A DNA stretch of 64,000 bases. Source: Amaranthus tricolor. Taxonomy: Eukaryota > Streptophyta > Magnoliopsida > Caryophyllales > Amaranthaceae. Of this stretch, positions 36,960 to 49,841 are shown piece after piece; the first letter of the stretch is position 1, and each line of letters opens with the position of its first letter. The stretch spans positions 8,854,485-8,918,484 of the forward strand of contig NC_080058.1 of assembly GCF_026212465.1 (NCBI RefSeq). The letters run 5' to 3'. Under the pieces are notes generated by a model that ran no database searches, was not told the DNA's origin, and was given only the letters and a program-made list of their open reading frames with translations. Made by a program: the position numbers and the translations under genes.

Positions 36960-37195
36960 TAACTCTCTCTGTTCCTCTCAATTTGTCACACCTTCTTTTC
37001 TAGTCTGTTCCAATGAATTTGTCCTATTATTATTTTAGCACATGATCCTATACTACTTCAACATATTTTTTCTCTTTATTTTCTTACTCTTATTTGCGAT
37101 TAACTCACAAAAGGACATAAAACTAATTACCCATCCCAATTTCTTAACTCTGATCATGTCTTCATAGTGCAAAATCAGAGGTTTAAAGGAGTATA
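36960..37195. mobile_element. Stowaway-like relic
   Basis: CTCTCTCTGTTCCTCTCAATTTGTC at the left and a GGAGTATA right edge resemble worn Stowaway ends. The duplication and inner repeats are not clear, so the assignment is weak. Confidence 0.35.
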
Positions 37196-37509
37196 TACTA
37201 GTGAGACCAATAAGCTTAAGGCATTAGGTCCAAGTGTTGAAGCTACAAGCAAGAATGAACGAACGAAGGGGAGCTCTTATTTGAGAACCAAGAATGCTCC
37301 TTCGAGCATAGGGTCACTAGTTCGAGCACCTTAGGTGCTCGTTAGAGCACTTTGGTTGTTCTCGAGGCAATAACTTCCGCTCTTTATTGATCTTTGTTTT
37401 AAGGGATGTACTCATTCAACAACAGGTGCATGTATTTACGAAGTAATGTTATGTTTTGTAAGCATGTGTTATTTCATTGTAATTGATGTTTTGATCAGTT
37501 ATAGAGAAG

Positions 37510-38760
37510 TAAGTGATCAAATATGAAGGTTTGAAGGTGGCAAAAACAATGTTTATCTTGACTATCCTCAACGTTGCATATGTCATAAGCAGATCAAAAC
37601 CAATGGAGAAGGAGGATGAGACCATAGAAGAGACAAGGAAGCATAACCAAATGGAAAAGATGATTTCGAGGGATGTGAAAAATGCTCTCAAATATAAGAA
37701 GGAATATAAATATCAATCTGCTACTCATCTACAAATTGAGTTGGGCATGAGATAACAAGAATGTTCAAGAGATGGCAATTAAAACATGTCAAACATTAAC
37801 ATAATTGCTTGTTGAGGATGGGAAGAAGACATTATCTAGTGGATACAAGTGAAAGAAACTGCAAACTTTCAACGGCCCGTTTAGTTGATGTTAATGAAGT
37901 AATGAGAATGAAATGTTGTAATGACAATAGTAATGAAGGAATGGATATGAGAATTGGTAATGAAGATTTTTATGTTTGGTGTGCATGATTAAAGAATGGT
38001 AATGGAAGATAATATTCTATTGATTGCATTTGGTTGTTAGTAATAAAAAATAGTAATGACTCTTAGTTTCATTATTGTATATTTGTATCTAAAAGCATTA
38101 GTAATAAAAAATAATAATATTTTTTTGGATAATTACATACAATACCTTTTTTTTCTTCAGCTCGAAATAACATTACCTTATTTTATTACCACAGTAATAC
38201 TTAATACCATTACAGCCTAATACCAGGTTGTTTGATGGTAATAAGTTTCTTTTTGGTAATTTCATTACCTTATTTTATTACCATTCATTATCATTGAAGG
38301 CATCTAAACAACTAAATTTTTTATTACTTAATTTTATTACCATTACTGCCCTCTAATACCATGTACCAAACGGGCCGCAAGGGTAATTCCAAGAATGACA
38401 ACAAACCCAATGACAACTCTTGTTGAAAAAGTGGAATAATCGGGCATCCTAAGAATATTTGCTTTGTGTTCAAGAACAAACAAAATGAAATTGAAGGGAA
38501 AGACTTATACTTTATCAAGCAAGGAACATTCTATTAAAGATAATCTTGTAAGTTTTGATGAGAGTTCTAATTTTGACTTATAACTCAATAGATTCTAATG
38601 TGAATATTGCCAAGGATGATATATGTCTCGATGGATTGATTTCAGGACTTCAAGACATGTTTACAATGATAAACATATATTCAAAACTTTAAATCAAGTT
38701 ACGGATGAGGAATATCCCTACATCAAACGTAGAATATGTTTTACTTTCTTATATCGCTCA
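37510..38760 (+). pseudogene. Copia gag-protease relic split by a MITE
   Basis: Translated pieces in order match a Ty1/copia polyprotein: a gag piece (37530-37700) with FILTILNVAYVISRSKP and an EETRKHNQME stretch, a broken CCHC knuckle near 38400-38450 (only parts of C-X-X-C-X4-H remain), and a protease piece near 38625-38720. There WIDFRTSRHVYND stands where copia proteases have an IDSGATxHVC-type active site, so the catalytic Ser-Gly is lost. Stops and frameshifts throughout. A MITE (37873-38377) separates gag from the knuckle. Confidence 0.65.
37873..38377. mobile_element. Tourist-like MITE, long copy, inside the copia relic
   Basis: The perfect-looking ends CGGCCCGTTTAG and ACCAAACGGGCCG are flanked by direct CAA duplications (37870-37872 and 38378-38380). 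The body carries GTAATGAGAATG and TTATTACCATTACTGCC family words. At 505 bases it is the longest copy here. Confidence 0.85.
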
Positions 38761-38769
38761 AAAACTATA

Positions 38770-39670
38770 TTATAATTTTTCTCTTATTAAGTGAAATATT
38801 CTAAATAGAAAAATGAATGAAACATAAAAAGTATAACAAATTGGACAAACTCAATTAGGGGTGTAACTTTAGCTTTCGGTTTGATTTTGATGCAAATAAA
38901 AATCAAATCAAACCAAACTAAATTCAATTTTTCATATTTCAGTCCAAACTAAATAAAAAATTTACTAAATCAAATCAAATCAAAACGGAATATATTTCAA
39001 AAAACCAAATCAAACCATAAAATCAAATATTTAAAATTTAAACAATTCGTTAAATTTTAAATAAATGATCAAAAGTTCAATCAATCAAATACTTTATTCT
39101 AAGTTTAGAACATAACAAAACCAAATTTTAAAGTTCCAATTTATAGCTTAAGTAATTATTTTCTTTTCTTTAGACCTATGCTCTTAATCATAAAGGACTC
39201 TAAAATTCAATTTAGTTTATTTTTTTTGTTTGTTCTACTGAAATACGAACCCAAATAATAAACCAAATTATGTTTTTTATATCAAACAAATCTGAAAAGG
39301 TCAAAATCAATTTATTTATTCTATTTAACTTGATTTGATTCGATTTTAATTTTTTACAAAATAACTTTCACAACTTTTTATTGATTTACTTATAATAATC
39401 TCAACTTTTGATTAACCATGAAAAATTCTAATTTTAGGATTAGTTATCCAAAAATATTGTTGCGCAAATGGTGACCACTTTTTGCTGGTTAATTGTTACA
39501 AATAAAAAATTAAAAATATTAAAAATAAAAAATTAGAAAACAAACTTACTTGATTATCTGTTATTGATTCTTTTTTTTTTTTTTTTTTATATTTTTCAAT
39601 TTTTTTATAAATTAATTTTGTATTTGTTTTTTTAGTTTTATGCAAAATGAGTTGTTATATATGTACAATG
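38770..39670. other. Repeat-like AT-rich DNA with AAATCAAA/GATTTGATT words
   Basis: From about 38858 (TTAGGGGTGTAACTTTAGC) to about 39370 the sequence repeats AAATCAAATCAAACC-like words and ends in GATTTGATTCGATTTT, the style of plant GGGTGT-ended hAT-like repeats. A similar stretch lies in the OHP1 gene (54672-55203). No coding gene is seen. Confidence 0.4.
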
Positions 39671-39674
39671 TTTT

Positions 39675-39880
39675 TTTTTTTTTAAAATGAAAATTGTTTT
39701 ATTAATCCAAAACAAAACATACAAAGTATGGAAAGAAGAAGAGAACCCATGACTCTTAATTTGAATCAGTATGGGAGTCGGACATATATTCTAGGAAGGG
39801 TTTTCCCACCCATACTTTTTATGTGCACATAAGAGAAACATGATTCTAAAAACAAAACAATAAGCTATATATAAACGACA
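39675..39880 (-). mobile_element. 3' end of a second LINE, severely truncated
   Basis: A 14-base T run on the plus strand (a poly(A) tail on the minus strand) is followed by sequence collinear with the 3' end of the LINE at 32750-32860. Both share AATTTG-ATCAGTATG, ATTCTAGGAAG or CTTCTAGGAAG, and CCCAC-or-CCAC then TTTT-ATGT-CATAAG blocks. Only the terminal 200 or so bases remain. Confidence 0.6.
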
Positions 39881-40379
39881 GTAAAAATATGTAAAAGGTT
39901 ACCATAAGGAATTCTTAGCCAACACCTTTATAATTAAGATTATTTATATTTAATTAAAATTTGAAATATTATAAAAAAATTAGTAAAATATTGAATTATT
40001 GGAAGTAATTTTTGTTGATTAATTATAGAAAATTACACTACTAGTAGAGTAGTAGTGGCACCTCAACTTGAAACCCATTTGTCACTTACTAGGTTTACAC
40101 TCAAAAGAAAAAGAGGGTCCCACCCACTCCAAATTTACCAACAGTAATTTCACTTGTATTAAAAATCACAGATAAGGCAGTAAATAACACAAATCACAAA
40201 TGACAAAAATAAAAGTACAAAACCACACGAGTGGGGAAAGTAATATACACTTGCAACAATTTACAAACCAACACAAAAAAATAAATCAAGACTCAAAAAA
40301 CAATTTAATTTACTAAAATAATTATTATTTCTATTTTCCATTATTATTTTCATAATAATACAACTATTTTCTTACACAA

Positions 40380-40924
40380 TTGTTTTTTTTTTAACTGGGA
40401 TTTCCATTTCCTTCATCATCTCCTCCTCTTCTTCTGTTGTTTCTTTCGCCGCCGGCCGCAATTTTATCATTTTATCTTTCTTTTTTTTTTTTGTAAAAAA
40501 TATATTAATTTTCAACCCTCATAAAATTGTAAATTAATTTATTTTTTTTTTCTCCGTTTTACTTCCACCGTCGTTTCTTCCTTGTTTAGCCGTTGATCTG
40601 GTGGTCTACATTTTCTCTCTCCTCCCCTTCCTTTATCTCTCTATCGCTGATATTCAAAATTTGGGATTTTTTTTCGTAATCGGTTCACATTTTATTCCAA
40701 TTTCTTCCAGTATTAAAATTAGGGTTTTTTTTAACTTGATCTTTTGGAATTGATGGATGAAGAAATTGTTGTTTTTATTTTAGGTATTGGCATGGGTCGA
40801 TTATTCTTTAATTTCATTAACGCATACGTATAAGATTAGGACATTGTATTAGGTTTTAGTTAGAAAGTTTTGAGATTTAGGATTTGTTGTACTGTAATTT
40901 GGAAGTTTAGGTTTAATTTTGGCA
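40380..40924 (+). promoter_or_regulatory. Inferred core promoter and 5' leader of SNF4-like gene
   Basis: The change from AT-rich DNA to CT-rich tracts (CTTCATCATCTCCTCCTCTTCTTC; TTTCTCTCTCCTCCCCTTCC) with a single GC-rich CGCCGCCGGCCGC patch near 40449 is typical of a plant leader. Splice-like signals suggest that a leader intron is possible before the ATG at 40925. Upstream DNA from about 39900 shows no gene. Confidence 0.35.
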
Positions 40925-43900
40925 ATGTTTGGATCGAATCCGGATTCTGGAACTCATACTAACTCTGGGCTTCCCGGAAATATACTATTTCCTACTCGTT
41001 TTGTTTGGCCTTATGGAGGAAGAAGAGTTTTTTTGAGCGGTTCATTTACTGAGTAAGAGCTTTGATTTTTTATGTAATTTTAATGTACTTAATGAATTTG
41101 AATTGATCATGATTTTCGGCTTTTAAATTTGTTTTTTATGCAGGTGGACTGAGCATATACTTATGTCTCCTATGGAGGGAATTCCTACTGCATTTCAAGT
41201 TATTTGTAACTTAACGTCTGGATATCATCAGGTCTTAATTGCACTTTATTAGAGTATTTATTATTATTGCTTCATTTTACAGTTATTTATACATCGTCGA
41301 AGTTGTGTTGGATGGGTGAATTGTTTTCGTAACATTTTTTCTATTTGAATACTGATGATATCTTGTTGATTGGAAGGGTATGCATTTGGTTGTTGAACGA
41401 TTTCATTATAGGATTGGTTTAGGTTGAGAGTCAATGTTTGATGTTGTTTCATATCATTCGTGCTGCGGTAGTGCTTCTGAAATTTGGGATTTGGACATGG
41501 TCATAGCTCACTTTACAATAGTTGTGCTTTTATAACCTTTCTATCGATGGGTACACTTAAATAGAATTTTGGTGCTTTTATATCTCCACTTCTGCCGAGG
41601 GATTACCTTTTTGCTTCAATGGTAGCTTTCGTCCTTCTTTTCGAAGGTGAAAGACAATGATTAGATGTTTAGTGTTTTCATGTAACATCATTGCCTCTCT
41701 CTCTTCGCCGTCCTTCTCCTCTGTAACTTGTATTTTGGGGTTATGTGAATACTTTTCACTCATTTAAGTGTCTATTGTAATCATAGTGTAAAACTAAGGT
41801 TGCATCACATCCCTTGTCACATAATTCACTAATCTCCGTGCGAATATCGAATCAAAAAAGCGAATTATGGTCGGTTTTAGCTATTTTAGTGTCATTTTGA
41901 GCGAATCACGAATTCAAAAAGCGAATTAACTGGCGAATTATGTTACACTAATCACATCGCATCGACTGCGTTGCAAAGGTTTTCAATATAAACAAACTTA
42001 CTTCACACGTTGTAAACGTGTTAAAAAACCTCGTTTTGGGACGTAATAAGGGATATCTTATGGTGCGACCGATATTTAGGCGTGATGATAACTGCATCAC
42101 TCCTGTTACCGCATCACGACCTTTACCACATTTTTACACTATGATTGTAATTGTCTAAGTGAAGCATCAATTCTCTTGCTTGTGCTATACTTCTACTTGA
42201 GGAGAGTGATTATCAGAATGATAGTGAGTTGTCTTCGACATAGCTATTTTTCTGCATGTGTTTCTTCACCGTTTTTATTTCTCTGGTAGTTCCATATAAA
42301 TATCTATTTCTTAGCCGTGATAATGAGTATTTTTTTCTCAATTGGCTTGATTTTAACACGTTGTTTGCTGGGGTTATTCTTATGCATTCTATTGGCAATT
42401 AAACTGACACATTGTTAAGATGCATCTTATTGATTTGTTATTCTTACCATGTTAAATTTGATGTTACACTAATCAAATTGTGTGGATAGCATAGTTTGCA
42501 AGGTAAAAACTTTCATGAATTTGCTTATCCATTGGAGTGCCATGATGGAAGTTCAAACTTCAATTTCAAACTATACTTTTCTGGAAAATTCATTTAGTTG
42601 TTGCCAGTTCATTTGAAAGTATTCTGTTTACATGCAGTACAAGTTTAATGTTGATGGAGAATGGCGTTATGATGAACATCAACCTTTTGTGAACGGAGCT
42701 TATGGTGTTGTCAACAATGTACGTATACCAAGAGAGTCTGACATGGGTCCTGTAATGTTTAGTTCTGATGCTCCTGGTAGATCTAACATGGAGGTGGATG
42801 AGAACACGTTTGTGCGTCCAGTAAGTAATGTGTTTGGTGCTTTGTTATTACAACTGTAGTACTTCAATGCTATCCATATATATGAGAATGTTGGCTGCAT
42901 GTCTTCTTTCATCGATAAATTTTTGCTTTGTTTTTCATTTGGTGTAAGGAGGGGGAGGGGGTCTATTACTGTACACTTGCTGTTGGATTGAGTTGAGATT
43001 TGACTTTTTGTTCTGTTATTTGTTTGATAGAAAATATTGTATGAACAAACGTGACTTTCAGTTCACTGAGAACTTAGGGGCCTCACAAACATGATATGCG
43101 ATGGTATTTGAATACGAAAAGGAGGGTGTGACTTTTTACATTATCCGTGAAAATCATCATTTTCTCATTCATTACTTTTTGAGTTCTTGAATAAATGAGT
43201 TTTGTGTGAGTTTCCTCATTTATTCCATGTATTGCAGACATTGGCTGATGGAATGTCGCGGGTGCAAATTTCAGAGGGTGATGTACAGATATCTCGTCAT
43301 CGTATATCTTTGTTTTTGTCACAACATCTAGCATATGAGTTGCTGCCTGAATCGGGCAAGGTTTGGATTTATGCTCTTTATTGTTGGCTTCAATTTCGGT
43401 CCTTGAGATTTGCATACACCTGTTTGCAAGATTTTTCATTAATTTCTGTTTTTGTTGTCAATGTAGGTTGTGGCATTAGATGTTACCTTACCAGTTAAAC
43501 AAGCTTTCCATATCCTCTATGAACAGGTTTGATATACTCTTTTTTTATGCTACCTAAGATTTGGATATTTTTAGTAAGTATTAAAATCATGACCTCTTAT
43601 TGATTGTGAACTTCCACTAACGGACAAATTTGGATTACTTCCTTGCTAAGATGATGTAGCTAGCATTATCATTATCTAGAATCCCTTTTTTACACTCGAT
43701 TCAACACCTACTGTGATGGTCTCCTATAAAATAATTTCTGACATCCCTTATCTTGTCTTCCCCAACTTCTTGTTAATGATAATATGCATAATAAAATAAT
43801 TACAAAGTATGTTTTATATGGGGAGACCGTTGTGTGAAAATGAGAGGCACTTGTTTCTCTTTGTAAATTTGGAATCCAGTTTGAGATCAATGGCTGTGAG

Positions 43901-46900
43901 TATGTGTTTTTTCAGCTACTTTGCCTCTATTGTAGGAAATATGAGATGGGAAAATGTTGTAGATGGGTTAGTTTATAGGTTTTGTTAGAAATTTTTTTGG
44001 AAAATGTGCATTATTGGCACCATTAAAACTTAATTGTGTGAAGATTCTGTGAAAGAAGCTAATTGAAGATAGAACTTGATGCTTGCTATTGGGGAGGGCC
44101 TATTTGTGTCTGGTAGCGCTGTTGACTTGGTAGAACATGCTATGGTTTTTTGATATTTTTGCACTGTTCTTCCAGGAAAGCAATTGTGAATGATTTAATT
44201 CCATATTAATTAAAATATAGGAATGCTCAGTTGTGTAGACTGTAAAGCTTTCATTGGGTTCCAAGAGATATAGGAATCAAATATGTGGCTTGGCAGAGCT
44301 GATCTTTCATTCTCCTGGACTGTGAAGGAGAACTCCTTTTCAAAAACTTATATTTAGTTTATCATTAGAGAGATCTTTCAAAGAAGGTTAATGTCAACAA
44401 TTCTTTCTCAAATTTTGTATGATACTAAGCAACATGCTTATTGGAATAGGTGAAGTAAGTGTTTTCAATGCAAATGTTCCTCCTATATATTCCAAATCCA
44501 TGGACAGTAGATTTGATTTGAGAATACATGATAGTATATACTTGAACTTGCATGTTTTATGGAAACAAATACTCTATTATAATTATTATAATTATTATGA
44601 TTATTCCGTTTATGGATCATCAAAACTTATACCACCTCCTCTTGGACCTTATCGAAATTTTGTGAGATGCACCTTACCTTTGTCCTTTTCCTTGTTTCAC
44701 CTTAATAGCTCTTGTAGTGTCTTCCTATATTCTATCAATTTCAATAAGTTTAGAACTAATGGGAAGGCCACTACTTTCTAATTTTTTGTGTACTTTTTAA
44801 TGGTTGTTAGTCTCTTTATTTCCTCTTTGATGCCCACAAAGTTCTTACTCGATAACAATTTTCATGTTGGTCTTGTATAAATTTAGTTAGTTTTGGTTTA
44901 ATCTTCAGGGAGTTCCTGTTGCTCCTTTATGGGATTTTGGCAAGGGTCATTTTGTTGGAGTTCTTAGTGCAATTGACTTCATCCTAATTTTGAGAGAGGT
45001 ATGGGACACTTGCCTTGCAGTTGCTTTATTTTTTTTTTCAAGCCCTATGAATCATGCACTAATTGTTATTTTTGTTGTGTAGTTTTTCATTAGATGCATT
45101 GGATATCATTAAATTGTGATCGCTTATTCTTTAGTAATGATTCTTGTGGGATTTTGGGATCCTAGTCATGTTGAGGGAGACCAAACACGGAAACCTTTCA
45201 AATTCAATGTCTCCCACTACATTACATTACTCCAATCCCATTAAGTGGCTCCCACCTAGGGTGGGGTTTGGGGGCCGGATATATGCATTCTTAGTAATAA
45301 CACTAACCAAGAGTTTATTTTTAATTAACCTTTGGTAGCAAACATCATGTGCAACTTCACATAAATAAGAAGTGCACATGATTTAATGAGCCATTTTAAT
45401 ATAGTTCATTATAATCCGAAACTAAAGAACTATAAGTCCTTGATCCCAACGAAATAAGAGACATAATGTCTCCCAATACTGTTGTGAAGTTAATGTGAGG
45501 AGAGCATAGAAAAAACTGGCCACAAAAATGTGACAAAAGAAAGGATGTCCTTTGCAGTTTGACGACATGTAGCAAACTTTTCTTTAGCACTCTTAATATA
45601 TAGAAAGTTCTTTTGAGACCGTCCCTTGAATCAAGAAATAATGACTGATTGTGCTTGCATTTGGATGTGTTTTCTATACCCTTTGCCTCAATTTTGATTG
45701 GTTAATGAGGTGTCTAGTTTCTATTATCTTGTCTGGTTACACTTGTTGGACATCCTTCAATAATGCTGAAGCTCTAAAATATTATTAAATTTTGTTCCTA
45801 GGATTTCATGCTTCATACACGTATTCTATTCAAATTTATGGTACTAGGCATGGAATAAAATAACGGACGTTCCATTTAGGAACGAGCGATTTATAACGGT
45901 TTATGAAGTCACCATTCCAAGATCTCGCGTTTTATAATGCTGACCCAAAAAACGGCGTTATGTGTCGGAAACCGGCCGTTTCTACCTTTTGTAACGGGAT
46001 ATTCTGTAAATCACGGCGAGATGCTCTGTTTTGGGGCGATATCGAACGCATACCATACCAATTAACCCAAAAAAAATAAAAAATAATACAATAAAAAACT
46101 TGCACACGAATTCGCATACAAGAAAACAAAAAACATTTCACCATCCGAGTTGGTCCTTGAAAGTCATGTTCAAAGTGCAAATACTTCGAAAGAGCTGAAG
46201 AAGATTAGTTGCTCAGTAAGTATTTTATTGAGATGTCATAGATCTTAATTTTCAATAAAGAGAAAGAAAGAGGTTATTGTGACTTTTACATTTACCTATG
46301 CATTGTGCAGCTCTACTCCAACATGGAGTACAAATTAATGTGCCTTGTTTCTATGTACCGATGTGGCTTTACAAAGATTAATGCAAAAGGTTTTTTTTTT
46401 AAAAAAAAAAAAAAATTAAAATATGCATACTAGTATGTTGGATTGCGATGGACCATTAATAAAAATTTGTTACTAAGCTATACTCATTGTACAGGACCCT
46501 TAACGTCTAATAACATCTATTATTGTAACTGTAAGTTGTATGTGTATAAAAAAAAAATGTATTTGTGTTAATTATATTAATATATAAATTATTAATAAAT
46601 GTAACTAAAATAATCATTTAAAAATTATTCTACCGCGATCGGTTCCGTGATAATTGCATTTTTTCCGTTACCGCGAACTGTTATCGCTACTGTGATCGCG
46701 ACCGCGACCGCGTTTTTACACCATGGTACTAGGGTAATGTAATTGTTTTGTATAAGTAGAAATTTGAACAGCTAGTTTATTGAAAATATTCCTTGAAGTG
46801 AATCCATCAAGATCCACTTTTATATGTTCTAAACCTTAGAGTAGCTGATTACTCATTGCATCCTGTGATGTTATCTGGTAGCTGCCTTGACAAAAGCATT

Positions 46901-49841
46901 GTACTATTTGTTGCTTTTAATAGCAGTTCTTTTCGGTTTGCTGTTGTTGATTTTAGTTATTTGGATCTGGTTCTGTTTATTATTTCTAAGATCAATAATG
47001 TACATTTTACAGCTTGGGAATCATGGCTCAAATTTGACAGAAGAAGAGCTGGAGACTCATACGATTTTGGCATGGAAAGATGGAAAAATTCGTAATAATA
47101 GACAAACTGAGGGTAGTGGGAGGCCATATGCCCGACATCTTGTAAATGTAAGTGTGGAAGCCTATAGCTCTTGAAGCTGTCTTTGGTGGTCCGGTTTGTG
47201 GCTTTACCTTTTCTTAAACAGCTTTTGATTTAAGCATGTAACTTAAGTGAGGTTGGCATTGGATATTGTTGATTATTGCAGTTTGTGTTTTGAAATTTAG
47301 ATCTAGTAATTAATTTGATATTGAGGACTTAACGGAGAAATCGTGCAAGATTTAAAGAATCTATGTAGTTTTATTTTAATTTTCCTGAAATGGTAGTTAC
47401 TTAATACTCAATACTTTGTAATTACTGGCTTGTGTGTTTTGGGAGGAATTAGTGATTTTCTTTTAATATTTGACAGTAGTTTTGAGTTCGTTACTTGCTG
47501 ATGATAATTGATTATTAACAATTAGATAGACAAACAAAATAACTTGATTACGATCTGAAATAACCAATCCGAACATGAATTGTACCCAAAAATAGACTTT
47601 CAAAGTTATCCTTAACCAGAATCCAAAATGATCGAACCAAACTGAATGGGCTTGTAAGCAAAATTACTTGATAGATAATGTTTTATTATAATAAGATATA
47701 TGTGACAGTGCATCTGAATAAGCCCGATTAGGAACCGAATCAATCCAAGTCCCCGATTAGGAACCGAATCAACCCAAATCCGATATCTAACTGATAAAGT
47801 GATCTATCGAAATGATCCGACCGACATGATTTGACTGAAATCCGATCGAAGTGACAATTGGAGTCTGCCATGATCAAGAAATGGTGTATGAGTGATAGTT
47901 CTTGCTTTAAAGGAAATCACTTGGCATGTAAACTTCCGAACATTAATCTGGTCCAATACCAAGTGGTGATGTAGTTCACTACATAATGACTCTGGCCTGT
48001 GTCTTTGTACACTCTGAGTTAGCCATCATTCTTACGCCTAATATGGGATTATGGCTAACTCTTTCTTTAAACTCCAAATCACTCTATTGAACGTTACTCA
48101 ATTTAATTATGCTATTAGTGAATGATATGGCCTTTGTTTTTGGTTTTTTAATTGAGGTACCGATCTTCCCCTTGTACTTCTACTTATCACCCATGTATAT
48201 TAGTAATATGGATGTATATTTTCCTCATTTTTTTTTCTTCTCCTATTATAGCAAAGGTCATTTTTCAAAGATTCTAAACGAATGATGAATGTAATTTCAT
48301 AATAGTATGCCATGTTTTCCTGTTCTTCTTCATATATGGTGGTCTAGCGCCCTCATGTTTAGCTAAATTGTCTTATCTTCATTTTAATGTGCAGGCTGGC
48401 CCTTATGATTCTTTGAAAGATGTGGCTGTGAAGATTTTGCAAAACAAAATTTCCACCGTTCCAATTATACATTCCTCATCACCAGATGGTTCTTTCCCTC
48501 AGCTGCTACATCTTGCTTCCTTGTCTGGCATTCTGAAGTGTAAGTTTCTAGAATTCATCTCACCATTTTTAATTTCTGCATTATAGCTCGATGCTAGTAC
48601 CTACTGCTTACATTTCTATTTTTTTCAGGTATTTGCAGACATTTTAAACACTCTAGTAGCTCTTTGCCTATTCTCCAGCAATCTATCTGTTCAATTCCTT
48701 TGGGTACTTGGGTTCCCAAGATTGGGGAATCAAGTCCACCACCATTTGCTATGTTGAGACAAAATGCTACTCTTGGAGCTGCCTTGTCTTTGCTTGTGCA
48801 AGGTGATTGCTTCCGTTTGATGTTTGTGTAGATTAGATGGGTTGTTTGTGTGCAAGAAAACATCTAGATTTTTTTAGAACTCACTTGGCTTCATTCAAGA
48901 TTATATATTTATTTTGCTTCAGATAATACTTGAAAGTGTTTTAAAATAACGTGCGCTCTCGATTATGTGAAATTGTTGATGGTGTTTTCAACAAGGTTAA
49001 ATGGGAAACCGCTTTGTTATTACAAGGGTGAGATTAAGTAAATCTGACCCCCTAACCCCAGTAGTCACTTGAAAAGAGTTGGGGTGTTGGAACGCTGTTC
49101 TCACCTCACTTCATCCTGGGCTTATAGTGTCTTGTTACTCTTAATCATTGTTTGTGCAAAAAGATAACAACGTTTATTGAAACTCTATTTTTTTGCTTAT
49201 CCATATGATTCTAGCTTTGTGGTGATTTTGCAGCGGATGTTAGTTCAGTGCCTATAGTTGATGACAATGACTCATTGCTGGATTTATATTCTCGGAGGTA
49301 TTTGGTGTTGCTTGTTCAGTTTCGGATATTTATCCTGTTGTGTTTTTTTTTTGGGATCTATCTGATAACATTTCCTTCTTTTCTTTTGTTAGTGATATTA
49401 CTTCTTTAGCAAAAGACAGAGCATACGCACAAATTCGTCTTGATGAAATGAATATTCATCAGGTATATATCATGTTCTCTGGAGTAACAAGTCTTCTGAT
49501 CTTGTACTCATGTTTTTGAACTGTGTGACTGCCTTTCAGGCACTTCAATTAGGACAAGATGCTAGCTCGCCATGTGGAGTATTCAATGGTCAAAGATGTC
49601 AGATGTGCTTGTCTTCAGATCCCTTACAGAAGATCATGGAGCGGCTTGCAAATCCAGGTATGTGTAATACAATGCATGATCGCGAATATGGTTGTGGTAA
49701 AACCACTTCCACTTCTAATATCTAATCATTTTTTTTGCTTTTGCTTCAGGCATCAGGAGGCTTGTAATCGTTGAAGCCGGAAGCAAGCGTGTTGAAGGCA
49801 TTATTACCCTGAGCGATGTATTCAGATTTTTGCTTGGCTAG
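40925..49841 (+). CDS. SNF4: SNF4-like SnRK1 regulatory subunit (CBM plus four CBS; KIN-beta-gamma type)
   Basis: I read thirteen exons: 40925-41052, 41144-41231, 42638-42820, 43238-43360, 43467-43526, 44909-44998, 47013-47147, 48395-48539, 48629-48802, 49234-49297, 49393-49462, 49540-49657, 49750-49841. They encode 489 residues. Residues about 20-100 form a glycogen-binding-like CBM ([19 protein letters not shown] ... [17 protein letters not shown]). The remainder is AMPK-gamma-like, with CBS repeats. Visible blocks include [53 protein letters not shown] and [22 protein letters not shown]. The last is [20 protein letters not shown], ending FRFLLG. The CBM-CBS fusion is the plant-specific subunit of the SnRK1 energy-sensing kinase complex. 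Introns carry several MITEs (41782-42143, 45849-46725). The donor of exon 2 (GTCTTA) is weaker than the others. Confidence 0.92.
41782..42143. mobile_element. hAT-like MITE (CATAGTGTAAAA family), SNF4 intron 2
   Basis: The ends CATAGTGTAAAA and TTTTTACACTATG are inverted repeats, flanked by perfect 8-bp direct duplications ATTGTAAT (41774-41781 and 42144-42151). That length is diagnostic for hAT insertion. The interior has GCATCAC/CGCATCG words matching the copies at 23207 and 45849. No transposase. Confidence 0.9.
45165..45615. mobile_element. SINE-like or other dispersed repeat in SNF4 intron 6
   Basis: AAGTGGCTCCCACCTAGGG, GGGTTTGGGGGCCGGATATA and TGCAT resemble the 3' body of plant tRNA-derived SINEs. 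The sequence after about 45300 (CATCATGTGCAACTTCAC ... GAAGTGCACATGA) looks like a second, unidentified repeat. Ends not defined. Confidence 0.35.
45849..46725. mobile_element. hAT-like MITE, long copy, SNF4 intron 6
   Basis: The ends CATGGAATAAAA and TTTTTACACCATG are imperfect inverted repeats flanked by 8-bp direct duplications GTACTAGG (45841-45848 and 46726-46733). The interior carries CG-rich phrases (AACGGCGTTATGTG, ACCGCGATCGGTTCCGTGAT). It is more than twice as long as the other copies and could be closer to a parental element, but I find no transposase frame in it. Confidence 0.85.
49015..49130. mobile_element. SINE-like fragment in SNF4 intron 9
   Basis: GGGTGAGATTAAGTAAATCTGACCCCCTAACCCC has the layout of the GGGTAAGGTTGCGTACATCTGACCCC segment of plant SINEs, in the orientation opposite to the fragment at 45165. 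Short and degraded. Confidence 0.35.
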
